Source: Paragyromitra xinjiangensis (lineage: Eukaryota > Ascomycota > Pezizomycetes > Pezizales > Discinaceae). Taken from it: a stretch of DNA of 64,000 nt. Every line of letters starts with the position of its first letter. Positions within the stretch are counted from its first letter, which is position 1. Location: assembly GCA_038503065.1 (NCBI GenBank), contig JBCAMK010000011.1:248001-312000 (forward strand), given 5' to 3'. Below are positions 12,481 to 24,300 of this stretch, one piece after another. A program made the translations under genes and the position numbers. The notes below the pieces were generated by a model. That model made no database searches. It was not told the DNA's origin and worked only from the letters and a program-made list of their open reading frames with translations.

Positions 12481-13137
12481 GAGGTCCATCCGGATAGGGT
12501 CAAGACGAAGTTTGCAAATCAAGTTGGCAAGAATATTTTGGCAATCCGTTACTGATTCATGATCAGTCCTTAGCAAATCATTCATAAATGCCAACCTAAT
12601 TCTTGCTACTGCTAGCGTAATACAGATGTCGACCAATCAGACTACAACCTGGTAGATGACCCATGTGCCTTTGCTCAGAGGGCCAGGTTACCTAATGCGA
12701 CTCAGCTCCAACCCTTCGCTCTCTTCTCTCCATTCCACTCCCTCCATCCCAGCCTCGCTCTCTCTTGAAATCATTAATTTTGTATGGGAGTTTCCGAAAA
12801 GGGAGGAAACGTAACATCATGAAGCCTCAGCTGGCGGTGTCTGGGCCCAAAAAAAGTAAAAAAAATCCCCAAATCACATTAAGCTGCCCACAGAGCATCC
12901 CTAAGGGACCCAACCCATAGAAAGTACCCAATCATGCCCAGCCCCGGTTGCATTATAGGCCATCATATAGGCACACTATACCACCTCACCGATTATCACT
13001 CGGAATGTGAATTTCTTAGAAAAGATTGATTGATTGGAATTCAACTCCACGACTAAAGTACAAGAGATATTTACAAGAGAAAGAGAAGGGGAGATTCAAT
13101 AGCTACAGACTCGATGCTACAGCTTCGATGCTAATTG

Positions 13138-13993
13138 TCAACTCTTTATCCACCTTGCCTCTGGCTCTTCTGCTTCCACCCTCCATTCCACCTTCTTCTC
13201 CACGGGTTTCTGCAGAAGAGCTTCAACAAACTCTGGCACTACGGCCAAGATCCTAAAGTCCTTTGGTATCTCTTTAGAGTTCTGTGTATCGTTAGCTATC
13301 AGCTCACAGCTTATAGGATAGACTCAATAACTCACCTCAAAGCTTGCCCTCGACTTCCCATCCAATCCATCATATATCTTCTGTATTTCCTTTTCCCACG
13401 TCCACTCACTCGTCTCATCCTTTTTCGTCAAGTGTTTCTCCATCTCCTGTCGAGCAGCAACCTCAGAGTCCCCACTGCAACCGAGAACAACCGCGTGTCC
13501 CCTGATCCGCCATTGTGACCCAACCGAAGGGATCCAAAAAACTGCCTCTACTTTATTCGAGATTGATATGTCGTGAAATTTTGTCTGTGTCGCGTGGCTG
13601 GTAATAAAAAAGACATCGGAACTGGCTGATGGATTTCGTGACCCCTCTGGTATTTCACTTTTCTTGGAATAACTGTTGCTCAGTTAGCACTAATCGCAAC
13701 CCTAACACTGACACTGAATAGACGGATGGATTCAGCAAAACAGAGATTTCGACTCACCCAGTATCGCCGAAAAAGCCCTTCAGCGTCAGCGTTCTAACAT
13801 GGGGAACAAACGCTTCAGCTACGGTCGCCAAAGAGAAAAAGTTGACCGGCTGCTTAGCGAGGTCGTCCTGCAGCAATAACTTCCAATCTGGCTCAGCAGG
13901 GAACCGGAACTGTTCGGTCGAGGGTAGGACTGTGGTGCTGGAGTTCATGACCGATTGCCAGGCAAGAGGGAGTAGAGATAGATAATTCCGCAT
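13138..13993 (-). CDS. Alr4036-type pyridoxamine 5'-phosphate oxidase-like protein
   Basis: Three exons, 13993-13758, 13672-13336 and 13281-13138, give 717 nt or 238 aa. The introns of 85 and 54 bp start GTGAGT. The protein begins with a short helix, then PDWKLLLQDDLAKQP and FFSLATV, then VPHVRTLTLKGFFGDTG. This is the first half of the FMN-binding split barrel in the Alr4036 family (PF12766). The next segment, DVFFITSHATQTKFHDI then KVEAVFWIP and WRIRGHAVVLG, gives the typical strands in which short-chain relatives bind FMN. The C-terminal segment FRILAVVPEFVEALLQKP and EARWIKS closes the domain. The true substrate of the fungal members is unknown, so vitamin B6 oxidation should not be assumed. 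The start could also be the internal Met at residue 16. Confidence 0.85.
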
Positions 13994-15388
13994 GAATATA
14001 TTACAGTTTGAGGGGAGATAGTTTAAATTTAATAAAGAAAGAGGAGATTGTTGTCTTTTTACAGAATAGAACCGATATTGATCTTGCGAGGTTGATCGGT
14101 CAATATATAGTTATTATAATTTCTAAAAGAAGATCTTTCCTGGTGGCATGTTGGTGGGTTGTTTTGAACGCCCAACAAACAGCCCATATCACCTGTTTTG
14201 GTGGGCTGTTACAGGGCACGTGACTACCAAAGTCCGATTCGCAGTTTCTCACATTTCGGCTAAGCAACTACCACCATATTGAAAAAGGTAAAAGAAAATC
14301 AAGAATAATAGAACTGAATGCATAGAACCTAGCTATCGACTCCAATTGTTTTTAGGGGCGCTTGGCCGTTGCAGTTTGGTCGCATCATTTGGAAGTAAAG
14401 TGGGTACGGGGTTAGGGTTACAAGTGACAACTTTTATTTTATCATTACAACAGCATAAATTATAACTGCCACTCTAGTATCGCCGCTCCCTTTGCCTATT
14501 TTACATATTTACGATTATTTCTGTTAGCATGGGACGGAGGTTACATGCAGTCAATCTGGAGTACTGAAAGCAAGTTTTGACATACAACTACTGCGAATTA
14601 GGAGGGTGGGAAATGTGTAGAAAAAATAGAATTGCGCGGCCAAAAATTAAAGAAATACTATCTGCGCACTGGAGAGAACCGGGCCCGCGCAATAGTAATA
14701 TCTAGCCTTGAGATGATTTTGGAGGCCTGAAGAGAATTAAACTTTTGAACACTATACCTTTATTTAGAGTTTGAAGTCCAAGACACTAACTGCCGCGCTT
14801 TTCAACTCACTTCAGGACCAATTGCGCATCTAGTAGCGTAAACATGCTCCCCGGATAGAAAAAAGTTTCAGGAGGGGGGGTTTGTATTCCAGGCCTCCAG
14901 AGACTAATTTATAAATGTCCCATTTAATGAACGGTCACGTGGAAGGCGGTTGCGAGGCCAATGTTGTAGTGATTTAGTAAAGATTTATTATTTTATGCCC
15001 TATTCCTTCATCCAACTATCCCGAATACGCTCATTTTCAAGTACTAGTTATAACCGCTCGTCGAAGATTATGCGATGCTATTATGATAGACATGTTTATG
15101 GCACCAAAGAATTCAAAAAGCTTATCGAAGTCATGGAAAAAGGCACTCAACCTAGAAGTTATCAGAGCTTGAGGCATGATGTTCTTTTGGTAGCCGTCCT
15201 AGTGGTTTTGAGTGTGATTACATAATGCTCTTTGTGTGATGCTCCTAACGCAAATTAACTTCATCCAGCTTAATGTGCAGAGAAACACTGTCCATCAAAC
15301 AGTCACTTATGTGCCACAGTGTGATCTCCCATATTTACTACATGTACAAGATCGATAATACCCCCGTTTTTTGTACTGCATATACATC
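13994..15388. other. Intergenic spacer; small hairpin at 14178-14210
   Basis: No supportable gene. A perfect 9-bp stem, AACAGCCCA/TGGGCTGTT, encloses a 15-nt loop at 14178-14210. A GGTTAGGGTTA telomere-like unit occurs near 14412. Confidence 0.5.
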
Positions 15389-17096
15389 TCAATGCGTCAC
15401 CGCCATTGCCCTCCACTTCATACCAAAACATGCCATAAAACCAAATGCCGTTACCGCGACTGCGGCATAGAAACAAGTCTGCAAAGAGCCGTTGTATATC
15501 TCAACAACTGTCGGCAGCTGTTCTACTGGGAACATATTTTTCACATTTATCGCGCCAACCTTAGTGATGCTTATGTTAAGGTTCGGGAAGGTTTCGGTTA
15601 ACCGTCGAACGAGTGTCCGAGTCAATATACTCTGGCCGCTACCTCACGCAATCTGTTTAGCCTATTGAAATAACCAAACGCTATGACGGGCTTCTTGCTT
15701 ACATAGAGTTAAAGCAAACTCCGCCAATAAGTCGAAAAAACATGATAACCGCAACCCCAAGTTTGGAGTCATCTTTCGTGAGGATATCTTGGGTGGCTGT
15801 CATTGGGGCTTGCATCACCAACCCAATACCAATACCGCATATAGTTTGATATCCAAACCATCCACATAACTTGGTGCTTGGTTGTAGTAGAGTCAAGAGA
15901 GAGGTACCAACAACACATAATGCGGCACCGGAGACCATGATCGGGATATAGTGTTTAGTTTTGGCAGTTATGTTACCAGCAGCGATGCATGAGAACGACA
16001 CGCCCATGACTAGCGGCATATTCATAACGCCGGACTCTGTTGCAGAGGCATCCTTGACGGCCTGGAACCAAACCGGGAGGTAGGAGGTCAGGATTGTGTA
16101 GCACGAGCCGTTAGATAGCGCGACCAGAGACCCAAAGAAGATGGTGCGCTGTTTAAGAATATGCGGTGGGAGGATAGCTTCTTCCCCAAGAAATACTTGA
16201 ATGACCACGAAAACCGATAGTAAAACCCCAGAGCAAGTCATCAATCCAATTATCCTAGGACTACTCCACGGATAGACGTCTCCTCCCCACTGAAGAGACA
16301 TAAGAAGACAAGCCACAGCGGCAGTGATTAGGATGGCGCTCGGAAGCCCCTTCGATATGCCGTCCCGAGGCTTTGCGGCGGCCTTGGGCCTAAAGTATCG
16401 AGCTACCACTGCCGCTGCCAAAGCACCAATTGGCAGGTTTATGTAAAAGCACCATCTCCAACTAGCGTGATCGGCCATCGCCCCCCCAATCACAGGGCCA
16501 ATACCAGCAGCTATTGCCCATATAGCAACAGGTATAACGTTATATCTTGGTGTTTTTGACGGGGGCACGGAGTCCTGCAAAAAACATATCGTTCCCACCG
16601 TTATGCCGCATCCGCCCGAACCGGCAATTACACGGCCTAGAATAAAAAGCGCCGAGCTTGAGGCAATGCCGCAGAGAAAAGACCCAATCTCGAAAACTAC
16701 AATGCTCGCGAGAAAGCATGATTTTGCATCGAAGGCTAGGTAAAGCCTACCAAATACCACCGGAAATGAACACATCTACGACGGCCACTGTCAGTAATCC
16801 CTATGAGATGATACTCAAAGCTATGATCATACCGTCAACATGTAACCTGATCCATACCAGCTTATATCATTCAAGGAGTGGAATTCATCGGTAATCTTGG
16901 GGATAGCTGTTGTGATTATGGTCTGGTCCTGTCACTATTTAGTGTCGGATACATCAGATACATGGTAGATTAAGTAACATACTAATGCTACCAAGAACGT
17001 AGCCAGGGAAATTGATGTAATAATTGCAGCAAGTTGGAAAGATCTCGGGTACGAGACTTCATCTTCGTCGGAGTTGTTTAGGGAGGTTTCCACCAT
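15389..17096 (-). CDS. MFS drug:H+ antiporter, DHA2 family
   Basis: Four exons, 17096-16983, 16928-16833, 16775-15703 and 15638-15389, give 1533 nt or 510 aa. Introns are 54, 57 and 64 bp. An acidic N tail precedes TM1 ([19 protein letters not shown]), followed by [16 protein letters not shown] and the [10 protein letters not shown] motif. Loop 2-3 has [10 protein letters not shown]. Motif C-like [12 protein letters not shown] is followed by [15 protein letters not shown], a DHA2 hallmark. About 14 hydrophobic segments can be counted. The family exports drugs, toxins or siderophore-like compounds across the plasma membrane; the substrate here cannot be read. No biosynthetic cluster genes lie beside it. 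An upstream in-frame ATG at 17153 overlaps a TATATA box, so 17096 is preferred as start. Confidence 0.9.
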
Positions 17097-18110
17097 TGTG
17101 TGACACAATTTTAGAGTTATAGAGTTGCTTCGGCTGTGACTGGGGCATGCCATATATACATATACCGCATTAACTGGCCGTATGCGACCACACGCTAAGA
17201 CATCGGAATACCGTATCTCTAAAATAAAGGCCCGAGCATATTCCAAAATCTAGGTCTAGGTGCGGGGGTACAATAGTGGTCGCTGTTGCGTGATATTGTT
17301 AAACGAGTCCATCTGATTGGCCTTCGAGGGGTTTTCGATGTCGCCTCTGCCACTCAACACCGCCTATCGCCCCAAATCAGGCATAGACACTCCCATCTAA
17401 CAAGCCCTCTGTGCTAGGATTTTTGGAATAGGCCCGGCCTTTATTTTGGAGATATACGGTAAGAAGTGGTGGGTCTTGGGATAGAGGCTTTTGAGGGCTG
17501 TAACTGTTTATAGCAACAGGTAACCCTTTTGAGGTAAAAAGTCCTTCGAAAAACGAAGAAACCACTGAGAAACAATTTACCTCAGTCTCAAGCTTAATCC
17601 AACGTACTAGCGTGTGGTCGTATACAGCCAGTCAATGCGGTAGTCTGGCACGGCCGCATGGCGAACAGGGGTCAGGGCTTAACATAGACTATGGGTAGGA
17701 TACAGGACTAGGTACAAGCGTACGGGGGGTTAAGTTGGAACGGCTAGGATGTTCAGTGATAACGATTAAGCTACAAAAAACGGTTTTTCAGTACCCTTGC
17801 CGTTCCAACTTCGCCCCCATACGCTTGTACATGTGGTCCTGCACTGTCCCAGACTAAATGATGTATGGTAGGGGAACGTCTTAACCTAGGCCACCTATTT
17901 TGAGCCGATATTCTGAGCCCCAACCCCAGCCAAATTACTCAAGAAAAGATACAAGATCTACCATCATAGTAATGAGGCTCTGTATCTTTTTATAAGGCAC
18001 AGGAGCCAGGGGTTGTGGCGGAATAAAACCTCATTTTTGGCAGTAAAAAGCGTAGAGTGGAATGTTCTCAGAAATACTAAGCATGTGATCTGATATACCC
18101 AGAGAAAATT
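17097..18110. other. Intergenic with small repeat relics
   Basis: No gene is seen. Around 17640-17711 the words TGGCACGGCCGCATGGCG, ACAGGGGTCAGGG and ACTATGGGTAGG are a partial copy of the arm of the element at 18553-18796, directly beside the MITE at 17712. Confidence 0.5.
17712..17830. mobile_element. MITE (AAGTTGGAACGG family), copy A
   Basis: A 119-bp element with 30-bp inverted ends: GTACAAGCGTACGGGGG then AAGTTGGAACGG on the left, and CCGTTCCAACTT then CCCCCATACGCTTGTAC on the right. A second member with the same arms and similar core is at 35258-35372. Confidence 0.85.
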
Positions 18111-18287
18111 TGTGTCAAATTTCACTTTTGAGACTATCCTTTACGCTGGTCCTCCGATGCTGCCAACATTAATCCGAGAAACTAAACCGTGTTAGGGGGG
18201 GAAAAACGCGCACCTAAGACCCTCCAGGACCTGTTCGGAAGGAAGTTGGCAGCATTACCAGCGTAAGGGATATTTGAGTATTGACAC
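18111..18287. mobile_element. MITE-like element with ACGCTGG arms
   Basis: Inverted arms: left GTGTCAAATTTCAC, TTTACGCTGGT and ATGCTGCCAAC; right GTTGGCAGCAT, ACCAGCGTAA and TTGACAC. The core of about 75 bp is non-coding and includes a G7 run. Confidence 0.75.
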
Positions 18288-18552
18288 TAGTATAGATCCT
18301 AAATCTCAGGTTATGCCTGTTTAGGAGCATTGGTGGTGGAGATATTCGGGTTTCCTATTGTATTTCACAAGGCACCAGCCAAGAATTGTAAGACAAGGGC
18401 GTTCCACACCCAAATTTGATTGGTCTAGGTTAAAGCTTGCACGGACCATATAACGAAAATTACCCGGAAGTCGGCCATGGCGGGGAAGTCGGCCACCTAC
18501 CTAGTGGATGAAATGCCCCGAATTAAATATATAGAGAGGTCTATGATTGATC

Positions 18553-18796
18553 GTACAGGGTGGCACGGCCGGATGGTAAATACGGTCGGATGGCGGACAG
18601 GGGTTAGGCTTGGCAAGGACTATCGAGAGGGTACTGATTTTCAGTACCTTTCTTATAGTCCTGTACCCTCTCAATAGCCCGTATATGGCTCTCAGAAACA
18701 AGTACGAAAAACTAGTACCCTATCCATAGTCCTGTACCCTCTCAGTAGCCCTTGATAAGCCTGACCGTATCCGCCATCCGGCCGTGCCACCCTGCA
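18553..18796. mobile_element. MITE-like element with GGCACGGCCGGATGG arms
   Basis: The left arm (GTACAGGGTGGCACGGCCGG, 18553 onward) is inverted at the right end (CCGGCCGTGCCACCCTGCAC, to 18796). Internally the 20-bp word family TATAGTCCTGTACCCTCTCA occurs twice in direct orientation and once inverted, so the core is itself a foldback. A partial related copy lies at 17640-17711. Confidence 0.8.
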
Positions 18797-19189
18797 CATA
18801 CCAAACACATTTGGTAATTTTGGGGACAATCTATGATTCATCAAAAATCACTCGGCCGCCTGGCCCCGCCAATGAAGAACCCAACCGCAAGGTTACCATT
18901 GTGCTACCAGGACGAGTCTCAAATAACCCGAGCCATAAAATTAACGACATTAACATTTGTTGCTTCGTCATGCAACGAGTGACATTCCGTTAAACGAAAC
19001 AGATAGGAGCTATTTAAATTCAAACATTATAGATATACACCGGGGATAAGACTTGATAGATATAACTTTAGTTACATGACATGTCTTGAAAGGCGAAATC
19101 GTAATACCGGGGTGATTAGTATTTGCCGTTTTAGATAAGCACTAGGTCTAGTTTACATTATCAACGGAATGTTTGCATTATTAGCATAA

Positions 19190-19600
19190 TGGAAGGGTGT
19201 TGCTCTCGCTGTCTATCGCGTTGACATCGGCGTGTTTTGCGGTAAGGGCACCATATTTCACAAGTAAGGTCCGGATAAAATCATTACCTTGACGTACTGC
19301 GTAACTAAATGGCGTTGCGCCCTCGCTGCCATTGCTCTGGCATCAGCGCCCTCTTGGATAAGTAAGCTACAGATAGAATAATCGCCTTCATGTACTGCAT
19401 CATGGAGATGTTATGCCGTTGCTGTTTATTTCTTTGACATCGGCGCCCTTTTCGATAAGCTTTAATATAGCGAGGTCTCTGTTTTCTTTGCCTGTTATGT
19501 GAAAGGGGGTTTGGGAGCCGTCGTCCTTGACATTCCTCCACTCTCGACAAGGCGATCTATATAGAAGGCGTTGCCATCAACGGCTGAGGTATGAAGTTCA
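19190..19600 (-). pseudogene. Ankyrin-repeat gene remnant
   Basis: Minus-strand translation gives recognisable ankyrin repeat pieces in shifting frames: DGSQTPFHIT, then DLAILKLIEKGADV, INSNGITS, a stop, then GDYSICSLLIQEGADA. At least one stop and two frameshifts break it. No intact start or end is visible. It could derive from a gene like the intact F-box/ankyrin gene at 28011. Confidence 0.7.
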
Positions 19601-20015
19601 GTTTCCTTCAACATTTTTTGAATAATTAATGGTATAACTACCTGGTGGAGGTTATCTGAACGTATTTATAGAGATCGCAACCGAGCATGCTTGGCGCCTG
19701 GGCTAGTACAAAATGACAGGTCTCGACGCACACCTAGAGGTATGTTTAAAACTCCACTGTAATTTAAGGGTCGTAGCATATTATTGATATTGGCTTTTAT
19801 TGGCTTTTTTCCACCAATTTTTTTTCCTGGTTGTAAGACCTAAGGTGGTATATGTCAAAACTTAGATTTCGCACTTTTAGACTTCGGGTCAACCAACCTC
19901 CATGCCGCACCAAGGGACAAAAAAATCGCAGGTATATATGCGAACTAGTAAAGGGGGGAGTGAACTCAGTTTGATACTATAGTGGCAGTTGCAATTTAAG
20001 GCTGTTTTAAAGTTA

Positions 20016-20548
20016 AATATTGTCCATGATCAAAAGTCTGCGTGTCCCCAGTGTAGCAACCGTAACCATCGCCTTTTTTTGCGAAAAAATAAAACCTTGT
20101 CAAAACTCAACCAATATTGCAGGGAAAAATCGAAAAAAATAGGATTAGCAAAAGATACTCTTAGGCATCAATTCAGCATCTTGGACATGTAAAATACCAT
20201 TGGGTTGTGTACTAGTTGCACAAAGTTTGTCTGTAGGGTGGAGGTCATTCTCATGTTCATGTCCTATGCATGCTCTGCAACCGAGGCTTGGCATTTTTAG
20301 GGGGTCAGGTCATTACTTGTATGTGACGATTTTCTCAATTGAGGCCACCAAAATGACCCCAGTTCTTCAGCCAAAAGCTCCCATTTGGTCAGTGAGTCTT
20401 GGGGTTGATATTTCTATTTTTTTCCATTTTTTTCCTCCAATATTGGTTGAGTTTTGACAAGGTTTTATTTTTTCGCAAAAAAAGGCGATGGTTACGGTTG
20501 CTACGCTGGGAACACGCAGACTTTTGATCATGGACAATAAGTGAAAGT
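20016..20548. mobile_element. Non-autonomous element with about 130-bp terminal inverted repeats
   Basis: The left arm, about 20016-20145 (ATTGTCCATGATCAAAAG through CAAAACTCAACCAATATT), is repeated inverted at about 20408-20548 (AATATTGGTTGAGTTTTG through CTTTTGATCATGGACAAT). The arms are long, highly similar and contain poly-A/T tracts. The 260-bp middle has no credible coding frame. Short frames on both strands look alike only because of the inverted repeat. A degenerate relative is at 12091-12480. Confidence 0.85.
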
Positions 20549-20905
20549 CCTCGGTTGTAACTGAATCCTGTGTCCACTTTACTTTCAATGCCACCAAACT
20601 GCAACAGCTAAGCACTAAAAACGATTGAAGTCGACAGTCAAGTTCTATACCCACTTTCTTACTCTCAATTTTCTTTTCCCTTTTTTCAACAAAAATATTT
20701 TTTAATGCGTGGTGGGCTTCGGTAGTTACGCGCCGCCCATCGTCTTGCGTTCTTCACACACGATAATATTAATAAGCCCTGGTGAACTAGTGGTTTTACT
20801 AGTTATTTATACGGCTCTGAGTGAAGCTGTAATACTTATAATTGATAATAGCATGTACATCAGCCGTTGTCCATAGGAATTTAACTATTGGGTGACAAGC
20901 CATGA

Positions 20906-20925
20906 AACTAACCCTAACCCTAACA
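20906..20925 (-). repeat. Interstitial telomere-type repeat
   Basis: AACTAACCCTAACCCTAAC contains nearly three TTAGGG units (minus strand). Confidence 0.7.
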
Positions 20926-21371
20926 ACACTACCATAAAACTAGATTTTCAAACATAGGAATACAAATCAACTCGTAGTGCTGCTTTCAGGTGGGCAAATC
21001 TATGTCTTGCTCCAGTATGCTAATACATGTATTCTTTTTAAAGGTTATGATGGTGGAAACCTGTATTTCTTGCGGCATATCGAGAGAAGAGAATGAAGAC
21101 AGAGGAAAAGAAGAAAGAGAAAGTACGCCGCGTCACCCCAAACAAATCTTAGCTCTCGGAGCGTATGATCATTTAGTTTCCCTAACACCATAAGTATGCT
21201 CAATATTTCAATCTTAGGCCCATCACTCCCATTGCGTGTACCGTAACCCAGATGTTTGGATGTACTAAACGAATTAATCATCAACTCATGACGTGATATC
21301 CCTCTAGAATAACCAACTCCCAGCTGCTCATGAATGTCTATATCCCCCTCGCTGGTGTTCATACATATCCT

Positions 21372-24300
21372 TCAATTCTGGGCAACTTGTCAGTGAATTA
21401 TATCCTAGTAGCCTATAACTTATCTAAAAGTGTGTTGCTTACCCTCTGGGCTGCAAGGAAACCCACTGATAGGAACTCGTAGTTGTTGGGTGCTTCCAGT
21501 TGGCTTCATCGTAACGAATATCTCGAGAAGTGAGCTTGGGCGTACTGGGTTAATCGCCAGACTGATCTCGAATTCGTAGCCCCGATTAACTGCATCTCTG
21601 GTCCTTTTGCTGACCTCTATCGCTACCCGTCTTTGGCCATCCTCCACTATACTGAAATGATTGATGCGCTTAACCAACGTCTTCAAGGCTTCCTCATTCT
21701 TCCGTAAACGACAGAGTATCTTTCCTTTGAGGATATAGTGTGCTTCAGGCTCCTGGTCATCCGTATTACGAAATATTCCGGTCAGATGGAAAAAGAATAA
21801 CTTCGCGACAAGTAGGCGCGCAATTTTCTTAACCTTCTCTCGAAGACGCTCCCCCGTGTATTCCATATATATATATGACGATTTCTGTGCATCATCGAGC
21901 CCTTTCAGAAGATGCGCAATGCTAGAGGGTTGGTCGATGGGGTAGAAACTATCAAGGATAACGTTGAGTCGGTGATGGACTCTGTAGTTATAAGAGCTCG
22001 AGTTTTTAAACCCGACCCAAGCTTCTTCGCCACCCTGTGGATTCCAAAGCTGATCCATCACGGATAAAATAAAACCCCGTTGGTCGGTTTTAGGTTTCTT
22101 TTTTCGACTAGGACAATAGCCTCCCCCTACAGAGACTAGCACATCGAGCATGACCGGTGGGGAGTCGCTGTTCTCCGGGACCCAAATCTTCTGACATTCT
22201 TCCATAGTCCACTGGATGGGGTTGATGCGTGAGGCACAGTCAAAATAAGTAGTACCCGTTTTGTTATGCGCAAAAGCCTGAAAATATGTAGGCATCGCGG
22301 AAGTGCATAAACCGCTGGTCGGGAAAACGTTAAGGTATGCTTCGATAAAAGGGTGATTGGCATACGTACGCTTCCCACACCTTGAGCTCATCCTCCTCGT
22401 TATTCCCACGCTCGAAATCACCTCGGTGTCCACCAGCTTTATCTGGATAGAGTGAGATTCAACGGCAATCAGTGTGTAGATTAGGTGGTTTACCTTGCTG
22501 GCGACTGTAATTAGCGATTGTCGTAACCTGATTTCCTTGAACCTTCCACGCCATCACAGCCACTCTTGTTTTACGCTGAATTTTCGTGCTCCTGGAGCTG
22601 CCAAAAATACTTGTTTCGGCTCCCAGAAGGTCTTGCAACGACTTTTTGAGAGGATCATTGGGGTACAAGCTTCTTCCAGCAGCTACGCTACCAATAATAC
22701 TGAGCAGAAATACCGGAGCTATCATACCACACGCGTTGGCGAGGTTGTTAAGTGCATTTGCGGATATAGCATGTAATCTTGGTATAATGTAGTTGCTAAG
22801 GAGTGTAATATACGGGCGGGCGATCGATTGTGAAGCGGCGGGCAGTTGTGAGAGAACGAGAGATATGGCGGATATTTCTAGGGTGTCAATTGCAGCAGAT
22901 ATTCGTGGGGAAGAGGATGGTCGTCTGGTGGAGAATGATCGTCTGGTAGGGAATGAAACGGCGGGTACTCGTCCACCAACCAGCCCGGTGGCAGATATTA
23001 AACTTTGACCGCCGGGGACCATCTCCCAGAATCTTATCCCTCGATAGCACCGAAATGCTTCTTTGACAATCTTCTCGAATTCCTTCGACATTTCCTCCGA
23101 CGTTAAGTCCTTAGTAACCAAGCCGAGCGCAATGATACCTCCTGATAGCGTGGGACTTGGTTAATAAAAATGCCAAATTTTATTTGAAAATAAAGGTTTA
23201 ATCACCTGTGTTTGTTCCTGTGATTAGGTCGAAGAAATGGTGAATAGGTAGATCCAGCGCAATTTCAGCCTCGACTAGTTGCAAAAGTGCTAGCTCTAGT
23301 ATCCCGCGCACACCCCCACCATCTAGGGTTAGGACTCGTACTCCAGCATAAGAAGGTTTTATTTGAATCAACTGGGGCGGTTCCCATGACTCCTTGCATA
23401 TCATGCACCGCTCCAGAAGTATTTCCGTCTCGTGTGGACTCTTAGGACGTTGACCGAAATCGAAAGCACAAGTGTCACACAGCGCGTGTCCACAAGGAAG
23501 AACATGATCCGGGAGGGATCGGAGGCATGTAAGACACGTTTTGTAGCTAACTACCCTCCTCCAGTTTTCATGTAGGGTATTTAATACAAAGACGCGGTAC
23601 TCGAGAACCTCTAACGCTGAAGGCCTAGGCCTGCGAATCGTTCTTTGGTCCCATTGCATCTGGCATACCCCGTTGTGCTGGGCAATAAAATGAACCTTAA
23701 CCGTCTCCTTCGTTGACTCTATAAAGCTATCGAACTGTCCTCGCTCAAAAGGTCCTGATCCGATGTTCCGACCCTTGCTGTCTTGATGAGTGTTATCATG
23801 GAAATCGGATAATAATACGCATGTATTTCCCTCGATACTGAATTGACAGCCTAGATATTTCTCGTAAAAGCGTACAATTCCTGAGCACTTATCCTCATAG
23901 ACCTGCGACCACCACGTCTCGGGCGATGCAACTTATCGGAGGCTATTAGCTTATGTCTTCATGGTTGACCTAAACGTCTGGGCTATTGATTACTTACTAA
24001 CTATGCCCTTAGCGTAAGGTAAACAATGATTAAGGAAGGCTAATGCAACTATCTTTGGAAAGTCGGAATATAGGTGGTGATCATCCTTCGATATGATCTG
24101 CCGTAATAGAAACATGATATGGTCCTCCATGCTTCCACTACTCTCATCAAATTTTCGGGCCGCGGTGGCAAAGTCGAAAGGATCGGCTTGCGTAGCAAAA
24201 TGCCTGAAGGCTAGCTCGGATAGATGCAATATGTCCTGGGAGTCGTAATGGGCCCAAGTCCCTTGCCGGGTATCGAATGCGAAATTCGAACCGTCGATTA

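Larger units (their letters stand above)
9084..13137. other. Repeat-rich intergenic region
   Basis: About 4 kb without a supportable gene. It holds a 330-bp direct repeat pair, a MITE-like inverted repeat and a degenerate TIR element, listed separately. The short frames here have no domain features. The poly-purine and poly-A tracts at 11395-11415 and 12170-12195 look like ordinary decay. Confidence 0.6.

Noticed and set aside
13026..13518. Plus-strand frames opposite the split-barrel gene
   Set aside because: The minus strand gives a spliced, recognisable protein over the same bases.
18477..18701. Frames on both strands around the 18553 element
   Set aside because: Explained by the inverted repeat; no conserved protein.
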